A DNA stretch of 64,000 nt from Linum tenue (lineage: Eukaryota > Streptophyta > Magnoliopsida > Malpighiales > Linaceae): the NCBI GenBank assembly GCA_946122785.1, contig CAMGYJ010000011.1, positions 41,070,513 to 41,134,512 on the forward strand. The letters are read 5' to 3'. Below the pieces are notes generated by a model. The model was not told the origin of the DNA. It searched no databases and saw nothing but the letters and a program-made list of their open reading frames with translations. A program made the translations under genes and the position numbers. Below are positions 26,716 to 37,430 of the stretch, piece after piece. Each line of letters begins with the position of its first letter. Position 1 is the first letter of the stretch.

Positions 26716-26950
26716 ATGACTCCAAAGTTTGACATTGAGAGGTTTGATGGCAAGATATCATTTATCGATATGGAGAATTCAAATGAAGGAGATTTCAAAG
26801 TAGAGCATTGTTGAAAAGAATTTACTGGGTCTCGAAGTCAACCACAGACTTTGATTGATGTCAAATGAGAAGAGCCCGATGAAATGGCTCTTATTGCTAT
26901 TCAATTACGTCTATCAAAATTGGTTTTTGCAGGAGTGGATCCAGATTTTC
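26716..26950 (+). mobile_element. Ty1-copia gag remnant
   Basis: Starting with ATG at 26716, the frames read MTPKFDIERFDGKISF and later EEPDEMALIAIQLRLSKLVF, the N-terminal gag pattern of plant Ty1-copia elements (KFDIERFDG..., then W..MDEKA...AIQL). A TGA and frameshifts break it, and nothing of the rest of the element follows. Confidence 0.7.
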
Positions 26951-27918
26951 TTTTCTGTGTTTTCTGATGAGTGCAAGATTTTGGTCGACCGGGTCACTAA
27001 ACTATTTTTGGTTATTATTATTATTGTTTTTGTTGTTTATTTGGATATTATTTTGGTTATTTTGGGGTATTATTACTTCTTGTTGAAGAAGTAAACGGTT
27101 AGGAGTCGGTCTAAGATTGGGTTTCCTTGTTCGGGAGGAAAAGGGTTTGTAGGGTTTCCCTATAAATATGTACTTAGCACCAGCGTTTTATTCACCAGAA
27201 AAATAATAAACTAGTACTTTTCAGTTTTTCTTAGTTCTCGTTTACGAAACCCCGACACGTGAAACGTTCACACATTATTTTCATATATCATTGTTGTTGT
27301 CGTCCTCGAACCAGGATCTCCTCAATAGTGTCAACAGGCAAGAGTGCGGACACTAATCGATGACGGGAAAGTAGAGTGTGAGAGGCTCGAACGGGTTTCA
27401 CAGATTATTTGGTTAGATCCATCATTCGCTTTGCCTAGTTGTAGATCCTTCAAAACCTGGCTAACCTCTGGCTGGGCTCCTTGATGACCATCCTTCACCA
27501 AAATTATTGTTGGGGGAAATGATTTATACGAGACGTCTGGCTTTCTCTGGCAGTTGATCGAGGAGTGCAACGTCAAAGGATCGAGGAACATGGCGATGGT
27601 TGTGATAAATGGTGAAGTGGAAATTACTTCTCTTTGCTAAAAAAAATTTGATTAGATCTTTTGAGAAGATTATTATGTTGGTTTTGAGAACTTTGGAGTC
27701 GTTCATTCACCATACATCACGCTCTTTCTTTGGTGTGTTCATTATTGCATTGATGTTACACTTGTAATCTAGTGTTGATGGGAGGATACTTGTGTTGTAT
27801 CCATATATGGAGAGAGCACTGAGAAGTTGTTATCTAGTGGCGGAACGACAGGTCTAGTTTGCCACTTGAGGGAAGGAATTCTTAGTTTGGAGATCTTTAG
27901 TGGTGGTTCAACGTTGTT
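26951..27918. other. Repeat-derived DNA, LTR-like at 27100-27300
   Basis: At 27163-27172 there is a plus-strand TATA-like CTATAAATAT followed by transcript-leader-like sequence, as in an LTR. No second copy was found in the window. Minus-strand frames at 27331-27706 are short and unrecognised. Confidence 0.35.
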
Positions 27919-29021
27919 TAACAGGAGATATTGAAAGATCTTCAAAACTCAAATCGACGACCATGAATGTCAAAGTGGATCGACAAGGTTTAGAAGAAAT
28001 CATCATCATCAAGTTTAGTTTAATGTCAATGTTTGTTTAGACTTTAGTTTGAGTTATGTTTGTTTTATGTTAATTGTTCTCCAAAAGCAAGCTGGTACAA
28101 TTTGTCTTGTAGTCCCAAGCTTGAGTATTTAAACTCAACTATGAATGAGAAATACCCAAGGCTTCTAGGGTTTTATTTTCCCCAACTCATCTTTGTTGTT
28201 ATTGTAGCGGCATCCTTGTATGAGAAGCAGAGGGAAGACGCCCAAAAGGGCTCCCCTTTTGAGTTTGAAGTAATCTTTTGGAATGCTAGTTAGTTCAAGA
28301 AGCCACAACATATCCTCATCTACTTGGAGAAGCAGAGTGTAGTAGTCAAACAGTACACTCCCTTGCTAACTTAAAGGTTTGTTTCTTGGAAGGAATTGGT
28401 AGCTTGCAACAAAGCAGCACCATATCCTATCCACATTGGAAGACTTAGATGGAATGTTGGCTAGCAACAAAGCAGCAGCATCACCTACCCACATTGAAGA
28501 CTTGGAAGGAATGTTAGCTAGCAACAAAGCTGCAACATATCCTATCCATATTGAAAATCCAGATAAACCTTTTCAGAAGATGTTTGGGAAGTTAGCTAGC
28601 AAGATGCAGCAGCTTCACCATTTGAATTTTGAAGGGAAGTTAGCCAGCCAACAGTGCGGCAACATTCTCAAGTCAAAACTGTATTCTCTCCAAGCTTGGT
28701 GTGCACATTCTGTGCTCACCCGCTTGCAGGGGGGTAACAGGAGATATTGAAAGATCTTCAAAACTCAAACCGGCGACCATGAATGTCAAAGTGGATCAAC
28801 AAGATTTAGAAGAAATCATCATCATCAAGTTTAGTTTAATGTCAATGTTTGTTTAGACTTTAGTTTGAGTTATGTTTGTTTTATGTTAATTGTTTTTCAA
28901 AAGCAAGTTGGTACAATTTGTCTTGTAGTCCCAAGATTGAGTATTTAAACTCAACTATGAATGAGAAACACCCAAGGCTTCTAGGGTTTCATTTTCCCCA
29001 ACTCATCTTTGTTATTATTGT
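27919..29021 (+). mobile_element. Small LTR-like element: 287-bp direct repeats around a 529-bp interior
   Basis: Positions 27919-28205 recur at 28735-29021 (constant offset 816) with about a dozen substitutions. The right copy is preceded by GCAGGGGGG, which resembles a polypurine tract, so the pair is best read as LTRs of a small non-autonomous element. The ends do not show a clear TG...CA, and no target duplication or primer site could be confirmed. The interior has no polymerase; it holds a tandem repeat encoding a short repeated peptide (see 28391-28561). Confidence 0.55.
28391..28561 (+). repeat. 57-bp tandem repeat (3 units) inside the small LTR-like element
   Basis: Units begin near 28391, 28448 and 28505, with the core 'ctagcaacaaagc.gca' and 'catattg/cacattg'. 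The period is 57 bp, or 19 codons. The frame 28436-28750 therefore repeats EDL.GMLASNKAA..P.HI. A shortened fourth relative (GKLASKMQQ) follows. The first unit is more diverged and out of frame. Confidence 0.65.
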
Positions 29022-29789
29022 TGCTTGAACAAGGACTTCCAATGAAGTTTTGAAGCATTCAATCATGTAGTAAGTTCTAGTTAACCTCCGAAGTAATTTC
29101 TTCCCGGGGAAACTCTGAATCTTTTGGGTGTTAGAAGAGAGGACTGTGATTGTGAAGTTGAACGGACTGGTTTGAAAGAGTGTTCTTGAAATTTATTTCC
29201 TTTTATCAATTTGGATGTACTAGGGTGACCTTGTCTTTTCAGTCATAGGTCATCATACAGTTTCCTTTATGTGATTCTCATCGATTCCATTTTTAGGTTT
29301 ATGGCTATGATCATATTAGTTGTGGGCTCATAATAGAGATGAGAACTGAGATGAGAAAGTTGAAACAAAAGCTGAATCAAACGATGGAGTTGTACAGCTT
29401 AGCTTGCGCGAAAGCTCTCTTAGAGGAGAATGAAGGAAGAGCAGAGGACCCTTCATTAATGCAATGGAGAAAACATATAGATGACCCATCATTTAATTGT
29501 TAGGATAGTTTTCGATTAATGTATTCCAATGGATGTATTCGTGTATTATAAAATACTTTGTTTGTATTTTGATTTTAAAGAATAATTTATTCAAATAAAC
29601 ACTCAATATATTTAAATATTATCATTTTTATTTTATAAAAACTGGGTAGGTATACGGTATACCTTCTACAAAGAGGCGGATATATGTGTCACAAAAGTAT
29701 GTTATATAAAATCATTAAATTATAAAAATTGAAATATAAGCATAATTATTTGATTCAAAATATACCTATTCGATGGAAATATTGCGCCG
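29022..29789. other. AT-rich DNA before the LINE
   Basis: No recognisable gene or element ends. The true 5' end of the LINE lies somewhere here or was lost. Confidence 0.3.
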
Positions 29790-30697
29790 TATAGTAAGCT
29801 GGAGTACTACGAGCCTGAGTATGTGAATGGGTCACTTCAAATTCTACGCGAGATTGTGGAGGTGGGAGCAAAGAGATGGGTTAATAGCTTAGATGGTCAA
29901 TTCCTTAGGAAATTGTCGTCCATGTCGTTGATCAGGTATTGGGAGAGCTGGCTTTGGGGCAAGGCGAGCGAAATCCGGGTTTTGCGACTGGGAGAGAAGT
30001 TAAGCTTGTTCTAATTCCCATTGGAGGAGATCTGTCAATGGGTCTTCGAAGCGGAGGGGGGGGGGGGGGGACGCGCATAGCATCATCGCGAAAACCTAGT
30101 ATTTTTTAGACGATGGGAACCAGGTATTGGTCCGCTGATAATTGACAATTCGACTCTGCCTGTTTGGATTCGTCTTTCAAACTTGCCTACTAAATGGGCG
30201 TTGAAGGAAGGTCTGCGTAGGACTGCTAGTTCACTGGGTAAGCCGTTGTGTATGGATATTCCGACAAGGAAGGGTATGCGATTTGGTGATGCAAATATTT
30301 GTGTGGAGGTAAAGGCAGTTGGAAAGAAAGTGGATAAGATCAGTGTTACTCTAAATGGTCTCCATGGGATGTTTATAGGAGTTGAGTACTGTCATTTACC
30401 AAGGATTTATGCAAAATGTGAGGTGTTTGGGCATGACTACTAGTTACCTAAAGGCCCGACTAAGAGAGCTTGGCAGACAAAAACTCCTATCACTGGGGAG
30501 GTGTCTATGCCACAATCAGAAGAGGTTGAACAGATAGTGGAGGTTAAGGACAAAGGAAAGAAGGTTCTCCAATGTGAGGAATCGAAGGAAACAGAGCCGG
30601 AGGTAACTATGGGTACCTTAGTGCAGCAAGAAGTCTCTACTCCTATTCCTGAGGAGATACCTAGCTCTACTCCTATTCCTTTCGCTGGTTCTGGAAA
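29790..30697 (+). mobile_element. LINE segment 1: ORF1 with DUF4283/zinc-knuckle-type region
   Basis: This is the 5' part of a plant LINE in the plus direction, with broken frames. Positions 30183-30443 carry the classic ORF1 pattern: LPTKWALKEGLRRTASSLGK, then PLCMDIPTRKGMRFGDA, and ending in IGVEYCHLPRIYAKCEVFGH, the partial zinc knuckle of DUF4283/zf-CCHC_4 proteins. It is followed by an acidic and Pro-rich linker (30501-30697). The coding sequence is cut at 30697 by the gypsy insertion and resumes at 35137 as KLVDDDGFTLVS, showing that the two pieces were once joined. Confidence 0.8.
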
Positions 30698-31622
30698 TGA
30701 TATGATCTCAATTTCACCCTTGAATCATCTCAAACAAAACGTTCAAAGATCGGGGCAAGTTAATACGAACTTGGCTGGAAATTTTCTAAGTGTTGAGACA
30801 GTTTTGGGAAGGGTACTTTGGAGGGCTATTTCTCTCAAACCTCTCAGTGGAAATGCAAGATTAGGGTCTTATTTTGAACCCTAGATGTTTGTTGATGGTT
30901 TGAGGCATTTGGATTGTGAAAAGAAGGTCAGGAGGGTTGTTTTCCAAAGCCATCAAAACCCTATCATGCAGTCTGGAATCTGCCAGTTTTTGGCTAAGGC
31001 AGGAAAACAGTTTGAGGTACCAACTTTGAGCTCGGATTCAAGGAGATTGGAGCATGACCAGCTGGAGCTTGGAGTTGGAAATGAAATAGTAAAACTTTCT
31101 AAACCAAGAGAAGGAATTGGCTGAACTCGACTCAACCAAGAAGGTCGATTTCTAGAGCCACGAAGTTGACATCAAGGGCTGTTTCCTGGACAGCTTACTT
31201 AGCGTGCAAGTTTTGGTTATTTGTGTTAATTGCTTTCCTTGTTGCACTTGAATTCGTTTTCATTGTTTTAATAGGATTAGGTTATGTTATTTTGGCTATA
31301 AATAGCCTTGTTCATCCATTGTAAAGGTGACGTTATCATTGAATTGAATCAAAGTTACTCCGAGGAGTTTTCTTGAGCACGAGTGCTTAAATTTGGTCTT
31401 GGATCGAGATCCTTGACTTGCAGACTTCGAGATCAAATCCATCACCTTTGATCTCGTAGTGTTCTTCTACCCAAACCAGCCTCTTCCCCTTCGTGTTGAA
31501 GTTGCTTGCTTGGTTCGTTTTATCCGCCAAAACCCCTGTTCGACTACTACGAAAGCCACCTTCATTCCGCCATTCTTGTTGCTGCGTGTTTGAGGGTTTG
31601 AGCCCCGACTTGGGTCTCATCA
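30698..31622 (+). repeat. 5' LTR of the gypsy-type element
   Basis: A 925-bp repeat, the mate of 34207-35131. It carries the TATA box TATAAATAG at 31297-31305 (GGCTATAAATAGCC context), which should start the genomic transcript. Differences from the other LTR are near 30884 (tag for tgg), 31113 and 31170. Confidence 0.95.
31297..31305 (+). promoter_or_regulatory. LTR TATA box
   Basis: TATAAATAG within the palindromic context GGCTATAAATAGCC. The same site is at 34806-34814 in the 3' LTR. Confidence 0.7.
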
Positions 31623-31624
31623 AG

Positions 31625-31636
31625 TGGCATCAGAGC
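31625..31636 (+). promoter_or_regulatory. Primer-binding site of the gypsy-type element
   Basis: TGGCATCAGAGC lies two bases after the 5' LTR. It matches the usual initiator-Met tRNA primer site TGGTATCAGAGC except at one position. Confidence 0.8.
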
Positions 31637-31765
31637 CTGTGTTCAAACACAGTGGACACAACGCATTGGACGAGGTCCAAAGGACCTGTCTCTCAGGATC
31701 CTGCTATTCGACGGAAGCCAGAGGAAGAAGCTGATTCCGAGGAGTCAATTGACGAAGGGACTCCA

Positions 31766-34633
31766 ATGGCGGGACAGTTCAACACCACCGAATTTCTACA
31801 GACCGTTACGGCGCAGCTTGGGCTGGTATTCCAAGCCCAGTTCGAGAAGATCGAGCGTCAGCTCGAACAACAGGGACAGAGGCTCGACACTCTGTCTCAA
31901 GCGTTGCCAGAGGCGGGTCGCACAAGGGAAGCTCCTCGCGGCGGAGAAGCAGGGGACGACCAGGAGCTAGGGAACCAGGAGATATTAGCTCGAATTGCGG
32001 AGTTAGAGCAGCAGTTGGTAGTCCACAATTCCGAGCCCGGACGCCGTAATCGCGGAACTCGCGATTTTCAGAGAAGAGAGCAAGAAACAGAGGCTGTGAT
32101 TCCTCATGGGATCAAATTGTCAATTCCAGCTTTTCAGGGGACATTGAATGCAGCTACGTACCTTGATTGGGAACGGAAAATCATTCTGTTCTTCCAATGT
32201 GATCAATTCAGCGAGCAACAAAAATTAGCCATGATTACTTACGAGTTTTCGGATTATGCCGCGCAATGGTGGGAAAGACTGCAGCTTCGTCGCCGACAAA
32301 ATCAACAGCCTCCAGTGGCGACTTGGGACGAGCTCCGTGGCTTGATGAGGGAACGTTTTGTTCCAAGCTATTATCACCGCGAAATCCATGACGCGTTACA
32401 GGGAATTCGTCAAGGTGCGAGGACAGTTGAGGAGTACTTCCGAGAGCTCGAACTGCTCTTAATGCGCGCAGACGTACGCGAGGATAAAGAGGCAACTCTG
32501 TCACGGTTTCTACATGGCTTGAATCGTGATGTTCGACAGGAAGTAGAGCTCAGGCCTTTTGTTGATCTTGAAGAGGCAGTTCACCTCGCCACCAAGATTG
32601 AGAAGCAATTGAAGCTCCAAGGTACGAGCAGGAGGTTCCCTACGGCAAACAACACTTCCAAGCCGATTCTTGAACCTGAATTAAAGACTGAAACTCCTCG
32701 TACCATGAATAGGAATACTAATCCGAGTGTTCCAGAGAAGGCAAACCCTTCTAGCGGCACAATTCGTTGTTTTAAGTGCCACGGATATGGGCATAAATCA
32801 CATCAGTGTGCTAACCAGAAGGTGTTGGTACTCCGAGATGGGCAATATTGTTCAGAGGACGAGGAAGAGCCTAAGGAGCAGGCAACTGTCGATGTAGAAG
32901 GAGAAGAGATGGAGGCAGACAAGGGACCCTTGTTTGTCGTTCGACGAGCCTTGGCAAATCAGGAGGTGGATTCTTCTGAGATGGATCAAAGGAACAACCT
33001 ATTCCACACCAGGTGCCAAGTTCAAGGAAAAAATTTGACGGTGATCATTGACAGTGGAAGTTGTGCTAATGTAGCTAGTCTCGACGTTGTTAAAAGGTTG
33101 GGCTTGGCTATGATTCCAAGACCTGAACCATATTCTCTACACTGGCTCAGTGATCACGCTGTGATCAAGGTAAACAAACAGGTTAGAATTCCATTCTCCA
33201 TTGGAAAATACCAAGACGAATTGCTATTCGATGTGATACCAATGCAGGCAGCCCACTTGGTCTTAGGAAGACCGTGGCAATTCGATCGAAAGGCGTCCCA
33301 TCACGGTCGAACGAATGTCTACACATTCGAGCACGGCGGCAAGAAGATGATTCTCAAACCGTTGACGCCGGACGAGGTTCGGAACGATCAGCGCAGGGGA
33401 ATGGGTTCGAGTCCACCCGCCTCAGATCGTGGCGACGGTGCCCAGCTGCTGGCTCGACCATACCTTCTAACCGTCCTTGCTGGCAGAGTTGTGTCACGGC
33501 GAAGCAGAGGCCGCCGCCCCTCTTTTCCGGCGCCCCTGAATTGCACCGAATGGGGTGGGGAAGCTGGAGCCACATCGGGACACCTCACCAGCGCCGACAC
33601 GATCCAATTGAACCCAACAACGTGTAAAAACAACGAGAACCAGCAGACGCAAGCTCAATCGCAGGATCACTCATTCGCAAATTCACCTCCACACGAGACG
33701 ACTCACGAGCAGAAAATGGGCGAATTGGTTGGGGAGTTTGGGGGCGAATCGAAACAACCCGACCCCTGGAACAGCTTGCTGGGGCTTCAAGGAAGGTGTG
33801 GGACGCGAGAAATCAGAGCGGCGATTCCTGAAATCGAAACGCCCAATTTTCAATTGGGTTCGCCGGATTCTGGGAAACTTTCGCCGGAATCTGGGAATTT
33901 TGAATTCCCCGGTGGCGGGAAACACGGCAACGGCGATTGGGGTCGATTCGGGACGATTAAAAAGCGGGAAGGGGATGAAGAAGATCACTGGGAGTCAGGC
34001 GAACTCGATACAAGCAATGATTTGGGACGAGGCACTCGCAAATCAAAAGCCCCAATTCCAAAAGCCTCGCCGGAAAATCGGGCCTCACCGGAAAATAAGG
34101 TTTTGACATTGACGTTTTGTGATCATGTTTGGGATGATTTTGTCGACCTTTTTGAGTGCAGGAAGATTCAAGCTTTGAGGACAAAGCTTTTTAAAGAAGG
34201 GGGGCTTGATATGATCTCAATTTCACCCTTGAATCATCTCAAACAAAACGTTCAAAGATCGGGGCAAGTTAATACGAACTTGGCTGGAAATTTTCTAAGT
34301 GTTGAGACAGTTTTGGGAAGGGTACTTTGGAGGGCTATTTCTCTCAAACCTCTCAGTGGAAATGCAAGATTAGGGTCTTATTTTGAACCCTGGATGTTTG
34401 TTGATGGTTTGAGGCATTTGGATTGTGAAAAGAAGGTCAGGAGGGTTGTTTTCCAAAGCCATCAAAACCCTATCATGCAGTCTGGAATCTGCCAGTTTTT
34501 GGCTAAGGCAGGAAAACAGTTTGAGGTACCAACTTTGAGCTCGGATTCAAGGAGATTGGAGCATGACCAGCTGGAGCTTGGAGTTGGAAATGAAATAGTA
34601 AAACTTTCTAAACCAAGAGAAGAAATTGGCTGA
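31766..34633 (+). CDS. Gag-protease polyprotein with a non-retroviral insert in the frame, 955 aa
   Basis: Starts at MAGQFNTTEF, the first Met after the primer site; the open frame itself begins upstream inside the LTR. A coiled-coil-like N-terminal part (QLEQQGQRLDTLSQ) precedes a retrotransposon gag domain (about 110-290, with TYLDWERKI, YAAQWWERL and RFVPSYYHR). A CX2CX4HX4C zinc knuckle follows at 335-348 (CFKCHGYGHKSHQC), then a retropepsin with catalytic DSGS at 429-432 and the later LVLGRPW flap-side motif. After about residue 540 the homology stops where RT should begin. About 240 residues of unrecognised sequence follow, then a short piece like the end of pol (FEC.KIQALRTKLF.EGG), and the frame runs on into the 3' LTR. 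The frame is unbroken throughout. Confidence 0.88.
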   Translation: MAGQFNTTEFLQTVTAQLGLVFQAQFEKIERQLEQQGQRLDTLSQALPEAGRTREAPRGGEAGDDQELGNQEILARIAELEQQLVVHNSEPGRRNRGTRDFQRREQETEAVIPHGIKLSIPAFQGTLNAATYLDWERKIILFFQCDQFSEQQKLAMITYEFSDYAAQWWERLQLRRRQNQQPPVATWDELRGLMRERFVPSYYHREIHDALQGIRQGARTVEEYFRELELLLMRADVREDKEATLSRFLHGLNRDVRQEVELRPFVDLEEAVHLATKIEKQLKLQGTSRRFPTANNTSKPILEPELKTETPRTMNRNTNPSVPEKANPSSGTIRCFKCHGYGHKSHQCANQKVLVLRDGQYCSEDEEEPKEQATVDVEGEEMEADKGPLFVVRRALANQEVDSSEMDQRNNLFHTRCQVQGKNLTVIIDSGSCANVASLDVVKRLGLAMIPRPEPYSLHWLSDHAVIKVNKQVRIPFSIGKYQDELLFDVIPMQAAHLVLGRPWQFDRKASHHGRTNVYTFEHGGKKMILKPLTPDEVRNDQRRGMGSSPPASDRGDGAQLLARPYLLTVLAGRVVSRRSRGRRPSFPAPLNCTEWGGEAGATSGHLTSADTIQLNPTTCKNNENQQTQAQSQDHSFANSPPHETTHEQKMGELVGEFGGESKQPDPWNSLLGLQGRCGTREIRAAIPEIETPNFQLGSPDSGKLSPESGNFEFPGGGKHGNGDWGRFGTIKKREGDEEDHWESGELDTSNDLGRGTRKSKAPIPKASPENRASPENKVLTLTFCDHVWDDFVDLFECRKIQALRTKLFKEGGLDMISISPLNHLKQNVQRSGQVNTNLAGNFLSVETVLGRVLWRAISLKPLSGNARLGSYFEPWMFVDGLRHLDCEKKVRRVVFQSHQNPIMQSGICQFLAKAGKQFEVPTLSSDSRRLEHDQLELGVGNEIVKLSKPREEIG
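33385..34098 (+). other. GC-rich segment in place of pol, unknown origin
   Basis: Between the end of the protease region and the short pol-terminal piece lies about 700 bp that is richer in C and G than its surroundings. It encodes no retroelement domain. Its sense has the look of plant 5'-coding or UTR sequence ('ccgccgcccctcttttccgg', 'tcgccggaatctgggaattt'). It is open in the gag frame and also largely open in the +1 frame and on the opposite strand. It may be a transduplicated host fragment or decayed pol. I do not recognise it. Confidence 0.6.
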
Positions 34634-35131
34634 ACTCGACTCAACCAAGAAGGTCGATTTCTAGAGCCACGAAGTTGACATCAAGGGTTGTTTCCTGGAC
34701 AGCTTACTTAGCGTGCAAGTTTTGGTTATTTGTGTTAATTGCTTTCCTTGTTGCACTTGAATTCGTTTTCATTGTTTTAATAGGATTAGGTTATGTTATT
34801 TTGGCTATAAATAGCCTTGTTCATCCATTGTAAAGGTGACGTTATCATTGAATTGAATCAAAGTTACTCCGAGGAGTTTTCTTGAGCACGAGTGCTTAAA
34901 TTTGGTCTTGGATCGAGATCCTTGACTTGCAGACTTCGAGATCAAATCCATCACCTTTGATCTCGTAGTGTTCTTCTACCCAAACCAGCCTCTTCCCCTT
35001 CGTGTTGAAGTTGCTTGCTTGGTTCGTTTTATCCGCCAAAACCCCTGTTCGACTACTACGAAAGCCACCTTCATTCCGCCATTCTTGTTGCTGCGTGTTT
35101 GAGGGTTTGAGCCCCGACTTGGGTCTCATCA
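34207..35131 (+). repeat. 3' LTR of the gypsy-type element
   Basis: 925 bp, preceded by the purine tract at 34193-34204 and followed by the target duplication GGAAA. Nearly identical to 30698-31622. Confidence 0.95.
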
Positions 35132-37430
35132 GGAAAGTTGGTAGATGATGATGGGTTCACACTTGTTTCATCATAAGCAGAGGGCAAATATAGGGAGTGG
35201 AACAGGTATACACTCGAAGAAACCTTATTCTAGTTTATCATGGTTGAGAATTGGGAATAGAGTAGTAGCTTCCCCTCCCCACCAATCTCCTCCTAATGGG
35301 GAGGTAGGGGCAGGAAGAGAGGTGAATCAGAATCCTCAGCTGGAACATCAGGGGATTTACCCCCCTGATAAACACTCAATAGTGTTATCGTAGAGTAGAT
35401 TTATTTGGTTTATTATAAAATAGAGCGACAGCAGAGAATAGTAAATCTATTATATCTAATACTTTAGGGCCTTGGGGACATTTGGATAATACAATAAGTC
35501 CAAAACTAGGCGTGTCTGGTTGTTTTGGAGATCAAAGGTAATTGTCACACGGATTGAGGAGGGTGAGCATTTGTTGAAGGTGAAGGTGGTAGGGAAGGAG
35601 GTAGTTCATGTCATCTTTGTCTATTCTCCAAATAAGGAAGCTGATTGTGCAAAGTTGTATCGTGAATTGCTACTGTTAAAATATCCTAATATGTCATTTG
35701 AAATTTTGGTTGATTGCAATGCTATTCCTGAGTTGAATGAAGCATCTAATGCTCGATTGGTGCAAAGGTGATTAAGCATAAGGTCGGGGTTCGTGGTTCA
35801 CGTGGTGGAACAAGCAGCAGAATAAACCTATTGCCCGGAAAATTGATCACTTGTTTATCAATGAGACCTGGTTGGGTGTTCTGCTTTTACTATTGCCCTA
35901 GGGGTTGTGACAGATCACTATGGTATTCTTTTAGAAACAAGTTCACCATCGAAGTCATTACCTAAGCTTTTCAAGTACTACAAATTTTGGCAACATCATC
36001 CTTTGTATCTCGGTATTATCAATAAAGCCTGGTCCACATACATTACAGGTTATCCTCATTATGTTTTCTATGGGAAGCCGAGCAAAGTTAAAGAGGGATT
36101 GAATAAACTTAACAAAGAAGAATATTGGGAGATCTATAAGAGTGCAAGATGGATGGAGAAAGAATTGGAGATCTTACAATGTGAGCTTCTTGATAATCCA
36201 TATCCATATTTGCTTGAGAAGGAAAATAATTTGGAAGCTGAATGTTCTGGAGCATTAAGGGAAAAAGACTCATTTTATAAGCAGAAGTCTCGCACTCAGT
36301 GAATTCAAGAGGGGAATACTAATACCCCTTTCTTTCATAAGTCAGTGAAGATTAGAAATCAAAAGCAGCAAATCTCTCGTATGAAGAATGCTCAGGGGGA
36401 GATAGTAACATATATCAAGAGCACTGGTGAGATAGTAATGGACTTCTATACAACTCTTATTGGAACAATAGATAGTCAGGTGATGGTGCAACAATAGGAC
36501 TATTATGACTCAATGATTCAACATAAGCTTGACTCCTTGGATTGTGATATGCTAATGCGAGGTGTTTTTAGATTAGAAATTAAGAAGATATTCAATGAGA
36601 TAAGAAAGGACAAAGCCCTGGTCCTTATGGTTTTCTAGAGGAATTTTTTAGTGCTCACTGGGATCTTATTGGCAGAGAGGTTGAAGAGGTAATATTGAAA
36701 TTCTTTACTATTGGTATCATGCCTCAGATTATGAAATCCACTATTTTTTACTTTGATTGGGAAGCTGCCAAACTCAGAGAGCATGAAGGATCATCGTCCC
36801 ATATCATGTTGCAATGTGCTTTATAAAGGTGTATCCAAACTTCTGGCTAATGGGATTTCCTTGTTACATCCAAACTTATCAGTAGATCTCAATCAACATT
36901 TATTAAGGGTCATCTTATCAGTATCTTGTTAGTGTATGAGCTTGTTAGGGATTATTATAGAGCAATTGTATCCCCTAGGTGTGTGCGGTTAAGATTGACA
37001 TCATGAAGGCGTTTGACTCAGTCAATTGGGAGTTTCACTTTTCGATTATGACTGCCATGGGTTTTCCATAGGGTTTCTTACTCATAGGAAGGGCTTGTAT
37101 TACCACTCATCTAATTAGTGTTTACATTAATGGTGGTCTTTGTGGGAAAATATTAGCAAAGAAGGGGCTTATGCAAGGGGTCCTTTTTCCCCTTATTTGT
37201 TTACTGTTGCAATGGAATTTTTTGGTTGCTTGATTAAGAAAGTAGTACGTGAAGGCCAGATATCGTACCACATGAGATGCAAACCATTAGAGATTACCCA
37301 CCTTTGCTTTGCTAATGACCTTATGGTCTTTACAAACGGGTCAGTGCGAGGGGTAGCCAGGATTACAAGGTTATTAGAAGAATTATATGGTCATTCGGGA
37401 CTAAAATGCAACCCACAAAGATTCAACTAT
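35132..37430 (+). mobile_element. LINE segment 2: endonuclease remnant and reverse transcriptase
   Basis: Continuation of the LINE beyond the gypsy insertion. From 35520 a decayed endonuclease-type block appears (VFVYSPNKEADCAKLYREL, later EILVDCNAIPELNEA in place of the usual GDFN). At 35907-36302 is the pre-RT linker. From 36590 RT blocks occur in shifting frames, including VKIDIMKAFDSVNWEF (about 36986-37033) and THLCFANDLMVFTNG (about 37301-37345), where the YADD-like box reads FAND. Numerous stops and shifts make it inactive. Sequence is cut at 37430 by the Athila insertion. Confidence 0.85.

Larger units (their letters stand above)
30698..35131 (+). mobile_element. Young gypsy-type LTR retrotransposon without pol (4434 bp), TSD GGAAA
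   Basis: The 5' LTR is 30698-31622 and the 3' LTR is 34207-35131, each 925 bp, starting TGATATGATC and ending GGTCTCATCA. Only three differences were found by eye, all transitions. The target duplication GGAAA lies at 30693-30697 and 35132-35136. A primer site TGGCATCAGAGC lies at 31625-31636 and a purine tract AAAGAAGGGGGG at 34193-34204. The interior (2584 bp) encodes gag and protease only; reverse transcriptase, RNase H and integrase are absent. The element is non-autonomous and probably depends on a relative for polymerase. It lies inside a LINE. Confidence 0.95.

Noticed and set aside
28391..28561. CRISPR-like array
   Set aside because: The repeats are contiguous 57-bp tandem units without spacers, in a plant nuclear context.
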